A DNA stretch of 64,000 nt from Longicatena caecimuris (GCF_004341945.1 NZ_SMBP01000006.1:1-64000); one strand, 5' to 3'. Counted from the stretch's first letter, positions 1 to 7,671 are shown. Program-made: numbers and translations. Notes: generated by a model from the sequence alone, not told the origin.

Positions 1-276
1 TTCAAATTTGTAGAACAATTATATGATTATGGAAGTGATGTACGACGTATTATGTATACCACTAACGCGATAGAGTCGATCAATTCAAGTTTTCGCAAAG
101 TAACGAAAAAAGGCGCCTTTCCAAATGAAAACGCCTTATTCAAATTATTATACTTACGCTGTATAGAGCTAGAAAAGAAATGGAATAACGGAACCATTCA
201 CGATTGGTCAAAAGTGTTGAATCAACTTATGGTTAATGAAATTTTTACATCTCGTATTGAAAAATATCTTAAATAG
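1..276 (+). CDS. IS256-family transposase, C-terminal part (cut by window start)
   Basis: The frame is open from base 1 and ends with a stop at 274-276, so only about 91 C-terminal residues are visible. The segment TTNAIESINSSFRK is the typical mutator/IS256 transposase motif containing the last acidic residue of the DDE triad (E in AIES). The C-terminal region with LRCIELEKKW is also typical of the family. The enzyme would cut and paste its own insertion sequence. Whether the upstream part is intact cannot be seen. It lies just outside the left boundary of the guaA-associated element and points towards it. Confidence 0.9.
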   Translation, partial: FKFVEQLYDYGSDVRRIMYTTNAIESINSSFRKVTKKGAFPNENALFKLLYLRCIELEKKWNNGTIHDWSKVLNQLMVNEIFTSRIEKYLK

Positions 277-318
277 ATGTCTTAATCAATTTTACTTACA
301 CACTTTTCTTGACAAACC
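277..318 (+). mobile_element. Probable right end of the IS256-type insertion sequence
   Basis: Directly after the transposase stop lies an AT-rich stretch with ATTTTACTTACACACTTTTC. This resembles IS256-family terminal inverted repeats in composition and position. The matching left end is outside the window, so the exact terminus and any target duplication cannot be confirmed. Confidence 0.5.
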
Positions 319-336
319 CAAACAATACAAAACGTA

Positions 337-363
337 AAAAGCGCCCTATCTAAAGGCGCTTTT
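337..363. terminator. Intrinsic terminator, probably the displaced guaA terminator
   Basis: A 9-bp stem (337-345 AAAAGCGCC, 355-363 GGCGCTTTT) with a 9-nt loop and flanking A and T runs works in both directions. It sits the same distance from the guaA-tail-like repeat (371-396) as the present guaA terminator at 8368-8397 sits from guaA. It is therefore best explained as the original guaA terminator pushed away by element insertion. Confidence 0.7.
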
Positions 364-370
364 CTTCATA

Positions 371-396
371 GTACACTATTCAAACTCTCCATTGCA
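371..396. repeat. Left attachment-like site (degraded guaA-tail copy)
   Basis: This segment aligns with 8404-8430 at 21 of 27 positions, including an exact 10-bp core ACTATTCAAA (375-384 and 8408-8417). In guaA that core covers the stop codon and the last residues. The left copy is followed outward by its own terminator (337-363), as expected for the chromosomal side of a 3'-end insertion. The mismatches mean either an old insertion or recombination between non-identical att sites. Confidence 0.6.
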
Positions 397-489
397 ATCA
401 TTATATTAAACTCATTTGTTTAATATTTTATGTATTTTATTCCTTTTTCTTTATTATTTTATGTCTATCTTTTATATTATACAACCAAT

Positions 490-521
490 TGGTATCAATT
501 TGGTATCACAATATGGTATCA
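490..521 (+). repeat. Three TGGTATCA direct repeats near the left element end (candidate integrase arm sites)
   Basis: TGGTATCA occurs at 490-497, 501-508 and 514-521, spaced 11 and 13 bp. Two more copies at 8332-8339 and 8343-8350, spaced 11 bp, lie near the right end. Repeats of about one helical turn near both ends resemble the arm-type (DR2) sites bound by the N-terminal domain of Tn916-family integrases. The role is inferred from position and spacing. Confidence 0.5.
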
Positions 522-548
522 ATTTTAAACCTTTTTTTGCTTCAAAAG

Positions 549-605
549 TTATTCAACTACATCAACAGAATTATGTATTGAGTAAATAAGCTTCATAAAT
601 TTTAC
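549..605 (-). pseudogene. 3' remnant of a duplicate of the 139-residue protein gene
   Basis: Read on the minus strand, this encodes VKFMKLIYSIHNSVDVVE followed by a stop. The C-terminus of the intact protein at 3442-3861 is the same except for two substitutions and two missing residues. A stop codon lies immediately upstream in frame, and no further homology is seen. This is a leftover of the duplication that created repeats A and B. Confidence 0.75.
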
Positions 606-685
606 TTACTATTTTTTGTTGTAAATTATTAAAACCTGCCAAAAAATCCAACGCCAAAACTTCCATAAAACCGAATAATTATTCA

Positions 686-2284
686 CTATTTTATCGTTAT
701 AGAAAAATTTCTATTTGCGACAGCATTATATGATTTTATAAAATTCTTTTTAAATTCTTCTACAAGTTCTTTATTATCGGTAGCCCAAAAATCATACAAC
801 TTCGTTGAATCAAAAATTGCCTGATGATCCTCAAACCACTTTTTATACTTTTCTCTATCCTTTTCTAGGTTATATCTTGATGAATCAGGGCCATTCTCTT
901 TAAAATAAATCCAGTTCATATCAACTTTAGCAGCATTCTCCCAATATGGATGCTCTGGATCTAGTGCCGTTATATAATTATATATTACTTCCTCTGGTCT
1001 TACATCTCCTGGTAACTTAATTATATTATTTAAACGCTTTCTTAATTGTTCAGGGACGATTTGTAATTTTTTATCTCTCACGTCACCATCAAGTACAATC
1101 AATACATTTCCAAAATAAGATATGTCACCTGTATACAAACTTAATAATTGATCACAACCGATTTTAATATCTAGTATATCCACATATGGTATATATTCTG
1201 GCACTAGTTTCCTTATAAACCACCTATTTTCTGCATCTTCTGAATATACTTTTACTTTATTTGAATTTTGCAACATAGATTCCACCAACAAATCATTTTC
1301 AATTGTTGAATAATCGGGATTTCGTTTCATTTCTAAACGTCTATTTCCATTTGTAAAATAATACAATTCAACATCATTAATCTTATTGTCATTATTATAC
1401 ATAGTCTTTTTGCAAATATGCTTCAATAAATCAGAGCTATGCGTTGTAACTACAACTTGTATATCATTTATCTTAGCTTCCTTTATTAATAAATCGACCA
1501 ATCTTTTCTGTGCAGCTGGATGAAGAGTTGCATCAATCTCATCAATTAGTAAAAGGCCTCCTGTCCACTCTTCTCTTTGCTTTTTTAATCTTTTGAAAGA
1601 AAGAATAGACATTAAAATCTGCCCTAAATTATCCTGTCCAGATGAATTTGTAAGGTAGTCATATTTATCGGTTTCTATTCCTACGCCCTTTTTCTTATCT
1701 GTTTCTCCAATTGAATAATTGCTAATATCCGCAACAGTATCATACAACGATAGTATTTTGGTGTATTGTTCAACGAACCATTTCTTTTGTTCATCATCCA
1801 TAAACTTTATCTTATTTTCAGTTATATTATCTTCATTTGCTTCACCTATAGGAAACAATCTAGATAGTCCTAAATAAATTACTGGTATTTGCATTTTCGC
1901 TTCTGTTTTTTTACCATCGTCAAACTGTTTTAATGGGATAACTCTAAACCGGTTCTTTCCATTGTCGTTTTGCCAGGCAGTTCTAAATTTTCTATAATCT
2001 ATTCTATTATCATTTTCATCAACTATATCGATTTGTATTCTATCTGAACCTGATGCATCATATTTTTTACTTCCATGAAAAATCTCGCTAAATTCTGCTC
2101 TGAATTTTCCATCTGAATATGTAGTTCCATCTTTTTTCTTCAGTTCACCACTATTGGCCAGAATACCTAAAATTGTAGATTTGCCTGTTGAATTTCGTCC
2201 AGCTAAGCCAGTTAATCTTTTCCCTAGTAAAATTTCCATATTTTTAAATTGTCTAAAATCATTCAATTTTAATAGCTTATACAT
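686..2284 (-). CDS. OLD-like AAA/ABC ATPase with C-terminal TOPRIM-like segment (putative defence protein)
   Basis: The protein has 532 residues. The N-terminus starts as an SMC/OLD-type ATPase (YKLLKLNDFRQF), with Walker A GRNSTGKST near residue 32, Walker B LLLIDEIDATLHP near 245 and an H-loop TTHSSD near 280. The C-terminal third has VYSEDAENRWF and VLIVLDGDV, which look like the acidic Glu and Asp-x-Asp motifs of a TOPRIM nuclease domain as in OLD proteins. The family couples ATP-driven sensing to nucleic-acid cleavage, often in phage defence. It starts 12 bp after the Dam-type methylase, and AAGGAG precedes the ATG. The TOPRIM assignment rests on motifs only and the target is unknown. 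Confidence 0.8.
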   Translation of the reverse strand: MYKLLKLNDFRQFKNMEILLGKRLTGLAGRNSTGKSTILGILANSGELKKKDGTTYSDGKFRAEFSEIFHGSKKYDASGSDRIQIDIVDENDNRIDYRKFRTAWQNDNGKNRFRVIPLKQFDDGKKTEAKMQIPVIYLGLSRLFPIGEANEDNITENKIKFMDDEQKKWFVEQYTKILSLYDTVADISNYSIGETDKKKGVGIETDKYDYLTNSSGQDNLGQILMSILSFKRLKKQREEWTGGLLLIDEIDATLHPAAQKRLVDLLIKEAKINDIQVVVTTHSSDLLKHICKKTMYNNDNKINDVELYYFTNGNRRLEMKRNPDYSTIENDLLVESMLQNSNKVKVYSEDAENRWFIRKLVPEYIPYVDILDIKIGCDQLLSLYTGDISYFGNVLIVLDGDVRDKKLQIVPEQLRKRLNNIIKLPGDVRPEEVIYNYITALDPEHPYWENAAKVDMNWIYFKENGPDSSRYNLEKDREKYKKWFEDHQAIFDSTKLYDFWATDNKELVEEFKKNFIKSYNAVANRNFSITIK

Positions 2285-2296
2285 CTCCGTTCTCCT

Positions 2297-3166
2297 TTAT
2301 CGTAAATTCACACAAACTCCACTACGTTGCATCTGGCTTTTTGTTGGTATCATATCCTGACTTCTAAATATTATAATCTCACTTGCTTTTCTCTTTACAG
2401 AAGCACTATAATTCAAATCAAATCTTCTCAAAATATGATTTTGGTAAATATCTGCAATTTCTTGAACATCATCATATGTAATAACCCAATCGCAATTAAC
2501 TTGATTGTTTATCATCCTTTCGATCCTTACATGATCATCATATGAAAAGAAATTTAAATACAATTGCTTACCTTTACCAAAATACGGTGGATCAAAATAC
2601 ACAAATGCGTTTTGCTGATACTTCGGCAAGTAATGTAGAATAAAAGAATTAACATCCTTATTGTATAAATGAATATTTTTTTTTCTTTTTTTAATTTTTA
2701 TGATACGCTCAATTAAGACTTCTCTATTAAACCTCGCATCCATTCTCCAATTACCTGACTGTTCAGTACCGCCAATTACTCCTCCCTTTATTATTCCTGA
2801 TCTATTCGTCCTATTCAAATAAAAAGTTGCAAACCCAAGTTCATAGCTATATCGATTACAATTATCAATTACTTGCCGCTGCCTATCCCATTCGTTAATT
2901 GATAGTTCCACATTTCGTATATCTTCTATAAATCTATCTGTTTCTGTAAGAATTGCTCGCCAAAATGAATAAATGCCTTTATCCAAATCGTTGATAACTA
3001 TATCATTCACAATTTCTTTTTCCAATAATTCTAACGCGATTCCTGCACCACCAGCAAAAGGTTCCACATAAGTTCCACCCAAATGTCCTGTTTGCCTAAT
3101 CAATAATTCCATAAACGGCTCCAATTTTCCTTTACCACCTGGATATCTCAATGGAGAATAAAACAT
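2297..3166 (-). CDS. DNA adenine methylase, D12/Dam class
   Basis: The protein has 289 residues from the chosen ATG, which has AAGGAG 6 nt upstream. The longer frame to 3208 has no such site. It opens with the D12-class signature SPLRYPGGKGKL. Motif I is VEPFAGGAGIALELL, and the catalytic motif IV is YFDPPYFGKG. It should transfer a methyl group from SAM to adenine N6 in a short DNA site. No cognate restriction endonuclease is adjacent. The downstream partner is instead the OLD-like ATPase, so methylation may mark self DNA against that ATPase. Both genes sit between direct repeats A and B, as a cargo cassette would. Confidence 0.88.
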   Translation of the reverse strand: MFYSPLRYPGGKGKLEPFMELLIRQTGHLGGTYVEPFAGGAGIALELLEKEIVNDIVINDLDKGIYSFWRAILTETDRFIEDIRNVELSINEWDRQRQVIDNCNRYSYELGFATFYLNRTNRSGIIKGGVIGGTEQSGNWRMDARFNREVLIERIIKIKKRKKNIHLYNKDVNSFILHYLPKYQQNAFVYFDPPYFGKGKQLYLNFFSYDDHVRIERMINNQVNCDWVITYDDVQEIADIYQNHILRRFDLNYSASVKRKASEIIIFRSQDMIPTKSQMQRSGVCVNLR

Positions 3167-3441
3167 ATACTTTCTCCTTCCCAAGCATATTGTTAAAGTT
3201 TTCTTCAAACAACAGCTACTCTCATCTCACTTATAAGTATACAACATCTTTCCAATAACTTCTACCTCTATAAAAAAGCCAATAACAATGATTACAAAAA
3301 ATATTTAAATTTAACACTTTTCAATATTTCTCTTCATATTAGTATCTTTATTTGAAGCGTTCATTATCTTTTTTTATATTATACAAGATATTGATATCAT
3401 AACATGGTATCAATACTAAGCTTTTTTTTATGTTTTGAAAG
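3167..3441. other. Non-coding stretch carrying direct repeat copy B
   Basis: This is AT-rich sequence upstream of the methylase and downstream of the 139-residue protein gene. Its right part (from 3361) is the start of repeat B and includes TGATATCA (3392-3399) and TGGTATCA (3405-3412), equivalents of the left-end repeats. I see no further gene here. Confidence 0.6.
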
Positions 3442-3515
3442 CTATTCAACCACATCAACTGAATCAATAAGATTCTGTATCGAGTAAATAAGTTTCATGA
3501 ATTTTACCTTTCTAC
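3361..3515. repeat. Imperfect direct repeat, copy B
   Basis: This is the partner of 463-612. It overlaps the 3' end of the intact 139-residue protein gene. Copy B probably represents the older left end of the element, and copy A the new end made when the methylase/ATPase cassette was gained. That order is inference. Confidence 0.7.
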
Positions 3516-3861
3516 CATCACTCAACCTCTCATAAAAGCTTATGATTTCATCTATATTACTATCGCCTGTCTTATTAGCATAATACTCCCCATAATCATA
3601 CATCTTCATGCTTATATGTTTTGCAATACCTAGCAGATTAGAAATAATGCACTCTACATCATCATCTTCCTCTACATCTAATCTTTCACACACCCTTCGG
3701 TTTGCATCATATACTTCATTATAGGCACTATCACAATACATGCCTTCTTCAAATTCATTTGTCACAACTTCGCTTTCTTTCACTGGATAATCTTCCAAAT
3801 TCCTTGAACCCATCATTAAATCATAAATCAAACATTTGAATTGTTCTTTATCTTTTTTCAT
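3442..3861 (-). CDS. Uncharacterised acidic protein of the element
   Basis: The protein has 139 residues, strongly acidic in the middle (EEDDDVE), with several cysteines and probably all-helical. I do not recognise a domain; it may belong to one of the small DUF families common on Firmicute mobile elements. It starts at ATG with a GGAGG-like site and is transcribed divergently from the first HTH gene across a region with AGAACA/TGTTCT half-sites. It may therefore be co-regulated by those repressors. Its 3' end is duplicated at 549-605. Confidence 0.65.
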   Translation of the reverse strand: MKKDKEQFKCLIYDLMMGSRNLEDYPVKESEVVTNEFEEGMYCDSAYNEVYDANRRVCERLDVEEDDDVECIISNLLGIAKHISMKMYDYGEYYANKTGDSNIDEIISFYERLSDGRKVKFMKLIYSIQNLIDSVDVVE

Positions 3862-3907
3862 ACAACCTTCATCCTCCTTGAATAATCAATATGGTTTTAG
3901 CACAAAA

Positions 3908-3939
3908 TGTTCTAAAATATAATAGAACATAGTGTTCTA
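3908..3939. promoter_or_regulatory. Candidate HTH-repressor operators (TGTTCTA / TAGAACA half-sites)
   Basis: Half-sites lie at 3908-3914 (TGTTCTA), 3923-3929 (TAGAACA) and 3933-3939 (TGTTCTA). The last two form an AGAACA-TAG-TGTTCT palindrome at 3924-3938. They lie in the divergent gap between the 139-residue protein gene and the first HTH gene. The same palindrome recurs at 4182-4198 before the second HTH gene, which supports a real operator. Confidence 0.65.
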
Positions 3940-3964
3940 ATATATAATTTTTGAGGTGATGGAA

Positions 3965-4168
3965 GTGACATATAAAAGACTACGAGATTTACGAGAAGAT
4001 CATGACCTTTCTCAAGCGGAACTTGCTAAATTTCTAAATGTTTCACAAAGAACATACTCCTATTATGAAACTGGAGATAGAAGTGTTCCAGTAGAAATCT
4101 TAGCAAAATTAGCCAAATTTTATAATACAACAATCGAATACCTTATAGATAACAAGAACTCAAATTAA
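3965..4168 (+). CDS. Small XRE/Cro-type HTH regulator, copy 1
   Basis: The protein has 67 residues from a GTG start at 3965. This start is preferred because AGGTG lies at the same distance from the start as in the neighbouring paralogue and the N-termini then align; an upstream GTG/ATG pair at 3956-3961 is possible. The helix-turn-helix covers LSQAELAKFLNVSQRTYSYYE. It is a DNA-binding repressor only, with no extra domain. It is a close paralogue of the protein at 4251-4454 and is flanked by matching palindromes, so auto- and cross-regulation are likely. Confidence 0.85.
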   Translation: MTYKRLRDLREDHDLSQAELAKFLNVSQRTYSYYETGDRSVPVEILAKLAKFYNTTIEYLIDNKNSN

Positions 4169-4181
4169 ATACAGACCACAT

Positions 4182-4198
4182 TAGAACAATATGTTCTA
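4182..4198. promoter_or_regulatory. Perfect 17-bp operator palindrome between the two HTH genes
   Basis: TAGAACA-ATA-TGTTCTA is a perfect inverted repeat. It shares its half-sites with the cluster at 3908-3939. It lies between the stop of HTH copy 1 and the RBS of copy 2, the right place to control copy 2 separately. Confidence 0.7.
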
Positions 4199-4250
4199 TA
4201 AGCGATATCAATCACTCTTTTCATTTTATAATTTTTAAGAGGTGATATAA

Positions 4251-4454
4251 ATGGTGTTTGTAAGATTGAAAAATTTAAGAGAAGATCATGATTTATCCCA
4301 AAGTGATATTGCCAAATACCTAAATATATCACAAAGAACATACTCTTATTATGAAACAGGTGGTAGAGATATTCCAATTCAAATACTAATTAAACTTGCC
4401 GATTATTATAATACCTCTATTGATTATTTAGTTAATCGAACAAATTCCAAATGA
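4251..4454 (+). CDS. Small XRE/Cro-type HTH regulator, copy 2
   Basis: The protein has 67 residues from an ATG with AAGAGGTG upstream. It has the same length and arrangement as copy 1, with HTH segment LSQSDIAKYLNISQRTYSYYE and a shared LREDHDLSQ stretch. Most differences are conservative, so the two arose by tandem duplication and both seem under selection. A rho-independent terminator follows at once. It may form a two-repressor switch with copy 1. Confidence 0.85.
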   Translation: MVFVRLKNLREDHDLSQSDIAKYLNISQRTYSYYETGGRDIPIQILIKLADYYNTSIDYLVNRTNSK

Positions 4455-4475
4455 CCTATCTGAGTCATTTTTTTA
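4449..4475 (+). terminator. Terminator of the HTH gene pair
   Basis: The stem AAATGAC (4449-4455) and GTCATTT (4464-4470) is followed by a T run. It overlaps the stop codon of HTH copy 2. Confidence 0.75.
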
Positions 4476-4511
4476 TTGCCCACCATAACGAAAAAAAGAG
4501 CTTGTTTGCTC

Positions 4512-4859
4512 TTAATTGTAAATATATTCATCATAGATAATTTCATTAATACAGGCATCGATATTATTCATCTCCTGTATCCATAACATTTGATTTTCTT
4601 CTTTTAATTCTTCTGTAATATTTCTTTGCCTTTTCATATCAACCAACAGCTTATCATATAATGCATTTGCTTGATGATCAATCGTTTCAACATATTCATA
4701 CAAACCACCACTTGTAAGCAAATTTGTATAAAGTATTTTTTGATATTTCTTCATATACTGCAACTTCATTCTGCCATATTTTGATAAATTTATTTTCTTT
4801 TCCTTTACCGTTAAATTTGGAAAATAATATTCGCCTACTTTATCATATTCTATTTTCAT
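4512..4859 (-). CDS. tnpV: TnpV-like transposon protein
   Basis: The protein has 115 residues and matches the TnpV family known from Tn4451-type clostridial elements. It has the N-terminal KIEY-x-VGEYYFPNL, the central SKYGRMKLQYMKKY and LLTSGGLYEYV, and the C-terminal ENQMLWIQEMNNI. Its biochemical role is not established; an accessory DNA-binding or excisionase-like role has been suggested for the family. It is preceded by GGAGC and lies beside the oriT-like hairpin region, downstream of the RepA-like gene. Confidence 0.85.
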   Translation of the reverse strand: MKIEYDKVGEYYFPNLTVKEKKINLSKYGRMKLQYMKKYQKILYTNLLTSGGLYEYVETIDHQANALYDKLLVDMKRQRNITEELKEENQMLWIQEMNNIDACINEIIYDEYIYN

Positions 4860-4897
4860 GCTTGCTCCTCCATTATCTTTATTTTTTTAACAGGGTA

Positions 4898-4998
4898 TTA
4901 GGGATTGCCCTAAATCTTGGATTGGCTATCCAAATCCAGTGCTTGCTGGTACTGTGTATCAGCAACAAGCGAATTGTGTCCCCACAATTCAGTGCTTG
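4898..4998. other. Hairpin-dense non-coding segment, candidate transfer origin (oriT)
   Basis: Four consecutive inverted repeats occur in 100 bp: TTAGGG/CCCTAA (4898-4913), TTGGAT/ATCCAA (4917-4933), TTGCTG/CAGCAA (4943-4965) and GAATTGTG/CACAATTC with loop TCCC (4971-4990). The last is extended by outer arms CAAGC (4966-4970) and GCTTG (4994-4998). The segment lies between TnpV and the RepA-like gene. Such clustered repeats next to a RHH mobilisation-type gene suggest an oriT or replication origin. No nick sequence was recognised with confidence. Confidence 0.45.
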
Positions 4999-5065
4999 CT
5001 ACCATACAAGACATAGTCTTTAATGACGGTATGACGATTATAACGTATCATCCTCAAACACTTCC

Positions 5066-6040
5066 TCAATCGTCATTACCAACATACACCATCTCAATTA
5101 ATCTTGCCATTGCTTTTCTAGGGGGATAACTTATTTTAATAAAATTATCATCAAACACGCTCTTGTATTTCTTTATTTTACTTGATAGTTTTCTACTTGT
5201 AATTTTCAAGTTTAAAACTGCACATAAGTTTTCATGCGTTCCAGAATATTTCTTTTTCTTAACAATGTAATGAATAACTTTAGTAATATCTTCATCATCT
5301 GCTTTTTCATGTTCATCATTTTCAACAACAAAATACGTTAAGTGATTGTCTTGTTTTAAAGATAATTTTTCTTCAGGAATATCTTTCCCTATGGCATATA
5401 ATTTTTTACTTTCCAATACGTCTTGTTCTTTTAATATGACCATCATGCCATCTGCTGCAGCAGTTACTCCTCTGCTCCCATAAATACTGTCAAAGGGATT
5501 TAAATAATCAATATGTTTGTTTACATGAGTTACTAGAAGAATTGCCAAATGATATTTAAGTGCCATATCATGGATTTTTGACACTTCATCATATTCTAAA
5601 AGATATTTAGCTTCCGTATTTTTATCTCTTATCTTAGCAAATGTATCTATAACAACAAGCTGTATATTCTTATGTTTTGAGGTGAAATAGTCAAGTTCAT
5701 ATTTAATATCAAAACTATAAATACCATTGTTAAATATGAAATCAATTTGTTCACTCGCTTGAAAACCATATAATTCATAACGCTTCTTAATCTTTTCCTT
5801 TGTATCTTCTAATGCGCAATATAACACTCTACCTTGCTGAACAGTATGTCCTAGAAACTCATCACCACTAGCTATTGCATTACTTAACTGTAAACAGAAG
5901 AATGTTTTGCCAATCTTCTGTGGTGCACCTAATATTGTTACACCAATGGGTAGAAAATCTTTGACAACTTCTTCACCTGTTGTTGTAACTACATTTATAA
6001 GCTCACTGCCATTAATATATTCAGACATTTGAAATTTCAT
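5066..6040 (-). CDS. RepA-like AAA ATPase/helicase of the element
   Basis: The protein has 324 residues. Walker A GAPQKIGKTF lies near residue 38 and Walker B LVVIDTFAKI near 128. A later VTHVNKHIDY and GSRGVTAAAD resemble the RecA-fold motifs of RSF1010 RepA-type hexameric helicases (AAA_25 family). The C-terminal ~80 residues are Lys-rich and look like a winged-helix domain. It probably unwinds element DNA during replication or transfer. It overlaps the upstream RHH gene by 20 bp if the first ATG is used; a second ATG at 6028 is possible, and neither has a strong RBS. Confidence 0.75.
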   Translation of the reverse strand: MKFQMSEYINGSELINVVTTTGEEVVKDFLPIGVTILGAPQKIGKTFFCLQLSNAIASGDEFLGHTVQQGRVLYCALEDTKEKIKKRYELYGFQASEQIDFIFNNGIYSFDIKYELDYFTSKHKNIQLVVIDTFAKIRDKNTEAKYLLEYDEVSKIHDMALKYHLAILLVTHVNKHIDYLNPFDSIYGSRGVTAAADGMMVILKEQDVLESKKLYAIGKDIPEEKLSLKQDNHLTYFVVENDEHEKADDEDITKVIHYIVKKKKYSGTHENLCAVLNLKITSRKLSSKIKKYKSVFDDNFIKISYPPRKAMARLIEMVYVGNDD

Positions 6041-6350
6041 CGGTTAGCCCACTAATGATTTTCAACATAAACTTCATAACCTCATAGTCATAATTCTTCA
6101 ATTCTATAAAGCTTTGATTTTCCAACAAGTCAATAAAATAATGTAATTGTTTTGATAAGCATTTATGAACATAAGGATTTGGTTTCACAGTAATATCTTT
6201 TTGTAAGACTCTTTGAATTAAATATTCCTGTTTGCTCAATCCTGATAATGAAACAAGTTTATCAAGCATCGCATTCTCTTCAGGTGACATACGAAAAGCA
6301 ACAATTTTATTTCGCCATCTTCCTTGGCTATCGAATACTTTTTTACTCAT
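6021..6350 (-). CDS. Ribbon-helix-helix mobilisation-type protein
   Basis: The protein has 109 residues from the ATG at 6350, which has AAGGGGAG 8 nt upstream. The N-terminal KIVAFRMSPEENAMLDKLV followed by GLSKQEYL matches the RHH DNA-binding fold of MobC-like relaxosome accessory proteins found next to integrases in Firmicute elements. Its start overlaps the integrase stop by 8 bp. No relaxase gene accompanies it here, so mobilisation would need one supplied in trans. Confidence 0.7.
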   Translation of the reverse strand: MSKKVFDSQGRWRNKIVAFRMSPEENAMLDKLVSLSGLSKQEYLIQRVLQKDITVKPNPYVHKCLSKQLHYFIDLLENQSFIELKNYDYEVMKFMLKIISGLTDEISNV

Positions 6351-7434
6351 ATTTGGATTCTCCCCTTTCAATATTTAAACGATTTGCTATTTTACCTTGT
6401 TTAGATGGGAATAAGTGTGCATATCGGTAAGTAATATCAATGCTTTCATGCCCAACACGATCAGCAATTGCTACCGCATCAAAACCCATCTCAATAAGTA
6501 AGCTTACATGTGAATGTCTTAATCCATGGATACGAATTCTTTTAACTCCTGTTTCCTTACAACCTCGATCCATTTCATGATGTAAATATGATTTAGAAAT
6601 CGGAAATAATCTTGAGTCGTCCTTACACCCATAAAATCGTACTATATAATCTTTCATTTCTTCTACAAGAAAATCAGGCATTAATACGATACGATTACTC
6701 TTGTCTGTTTTAGGTGATGTAATTAGATCCTCACCTTTGATTTTTTGATAAGATTTTGAAATCGTCATTGTTTTTTTATTAAAATCAAAATCATTTGGTG
6801 TTAATGCCAATAATTCACCTAACCGTAAACCACACTAATACAGGATTTCAAATGCATGATAAGAAGCGTCCTTATCTTTCATTGCTTCTGAAAACTTCAA
6901 ATATTCTTCTTTCGTCCAAAATTCAACTTCCTTGCTTTTCTCTTTGCCCATGTTCCCAGCAACCCTTGCGGGATTATTTGGTAGATTATAGAGCTTTACA
7001 GCATAGTTGAAAATGGCACTTAGCTGATTATGAAGTGCTTTTAAATAGCAAGGTGAGAATGCTTCTCCCTTGTCATTACGATACATCAACATTTCATTTT
7101 GCCAATCTTTAATATCTGATGGCTGGATTTCATTTATTTTCTTTTCTCCTAAATAAGGTAGAATTTTCATTTTTATGATATATTCCTTCGTATTCAATGT
7201 ATTAAGTTTGACACGATGAAAACAATCTTTTAAATAAATATCTACAAAATCTTTGAATGACATATCTAAGTTTTTAGATTCCTTTAATAGGAACGTACGC
7301 TCATACTCTTGTGCTTCTTTTTTTGATTTAAATCCTCTTTTTAGCTTTCTAGTATGTTCACCTTTCCAATATAAATATCTGATAGATACATACCAAGTGC
7401 CTTTTTTCTCATCTTTGTATACAGGCATAATCAT
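6343..7434 (-). pseudogene. int: Tyrosine recombinase (integrase) interrupted by an in-frame amber codon
   Basis: This is a full-length Tn916/phage-type integrase frame of about 363 codons. The start at 7434 has AGGAAGGAG upstream. It has an AP2-like arm-binding domain (GTWYVSIRYLYW), a SAM-like core-binding domain (LNTKEYIIKMKI) and a catalytic domain with GLRLGE, HGLRHSH and a candidate nucleophile Tyr in YRYAHLF. A single TAG at 6835-6837 lies just before the CGLRLGE segment with the first catalytic Arg, and the frame continues intact on both sides. One base change explains the defect, so it is recent. Without suppression no active enzyme is made. Confidence 0.9.
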
Positions 7435-7444
7435 AAACTCCTTC

Positions 7445-7630
7445 CTACTCTGTAATTCCATAAAAACGTTCTTCAAAATACTGCTTACTAATTCTTCCAC
7501 GAATTGTGAAATAGCCTTTTGCTTCTAATTCACTATTTAGCTGTTTAATCAGCTTATAAGCGTACTGTTCAGACATGCCCGTAACTCGAGCAATATCTTC
7601 AGCACTCATGAATAAGTTGTCTTTTTCCAT
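7445..7630 (-). CDS. xis: Tn916-type excisionase
   Basis: The protein has 61 residues. It has a helix-turn-helix-like segment (SAEDIARVTGMSEQYAYKLI) and a C-terminal GYFTIRGRISKQYFEERFYG, typical of Tn916 Xis-like proteins encoded directly before the integrase. AGGAGG precedes the ATG, and the stop is 10 bp before the integrase start, so the two are co-transcribed. It would direct integrase towards excision. It is driven by the promoter at 7702-7730, whose spacer holds an operator. Confidence 0.85.
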   Translation of the reverse strand: MEKDNLFMSAEDIARVTGMSEQYAYKLIKQLNSELEAKGYFTIRGRISKQYFEERFYGITE

Positions 7631-7671
7631 CTTTCACACCTCCTATTTTTATGTATATAGGAAGTAATCAC

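Larger units (their letters stand above)
463..612. repeat. Imperfect direct repeat, copy A, flanking the methylase/ATPase cassette
   Basis: About 140 bp align with copy B at 3361-3515. The match covers a shared TATATTATACAA block, the GGTATCA motifs, a T-rich stretch, and the last 18 codons of the gene that is intact at 3442-3861. Copy A lacks about 9 bp present in B (after CAGAAT) and has extra GGTATCA units. The repeats bracket 613-3360, the region holding the two cargo genes. Confidence 0.75.
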
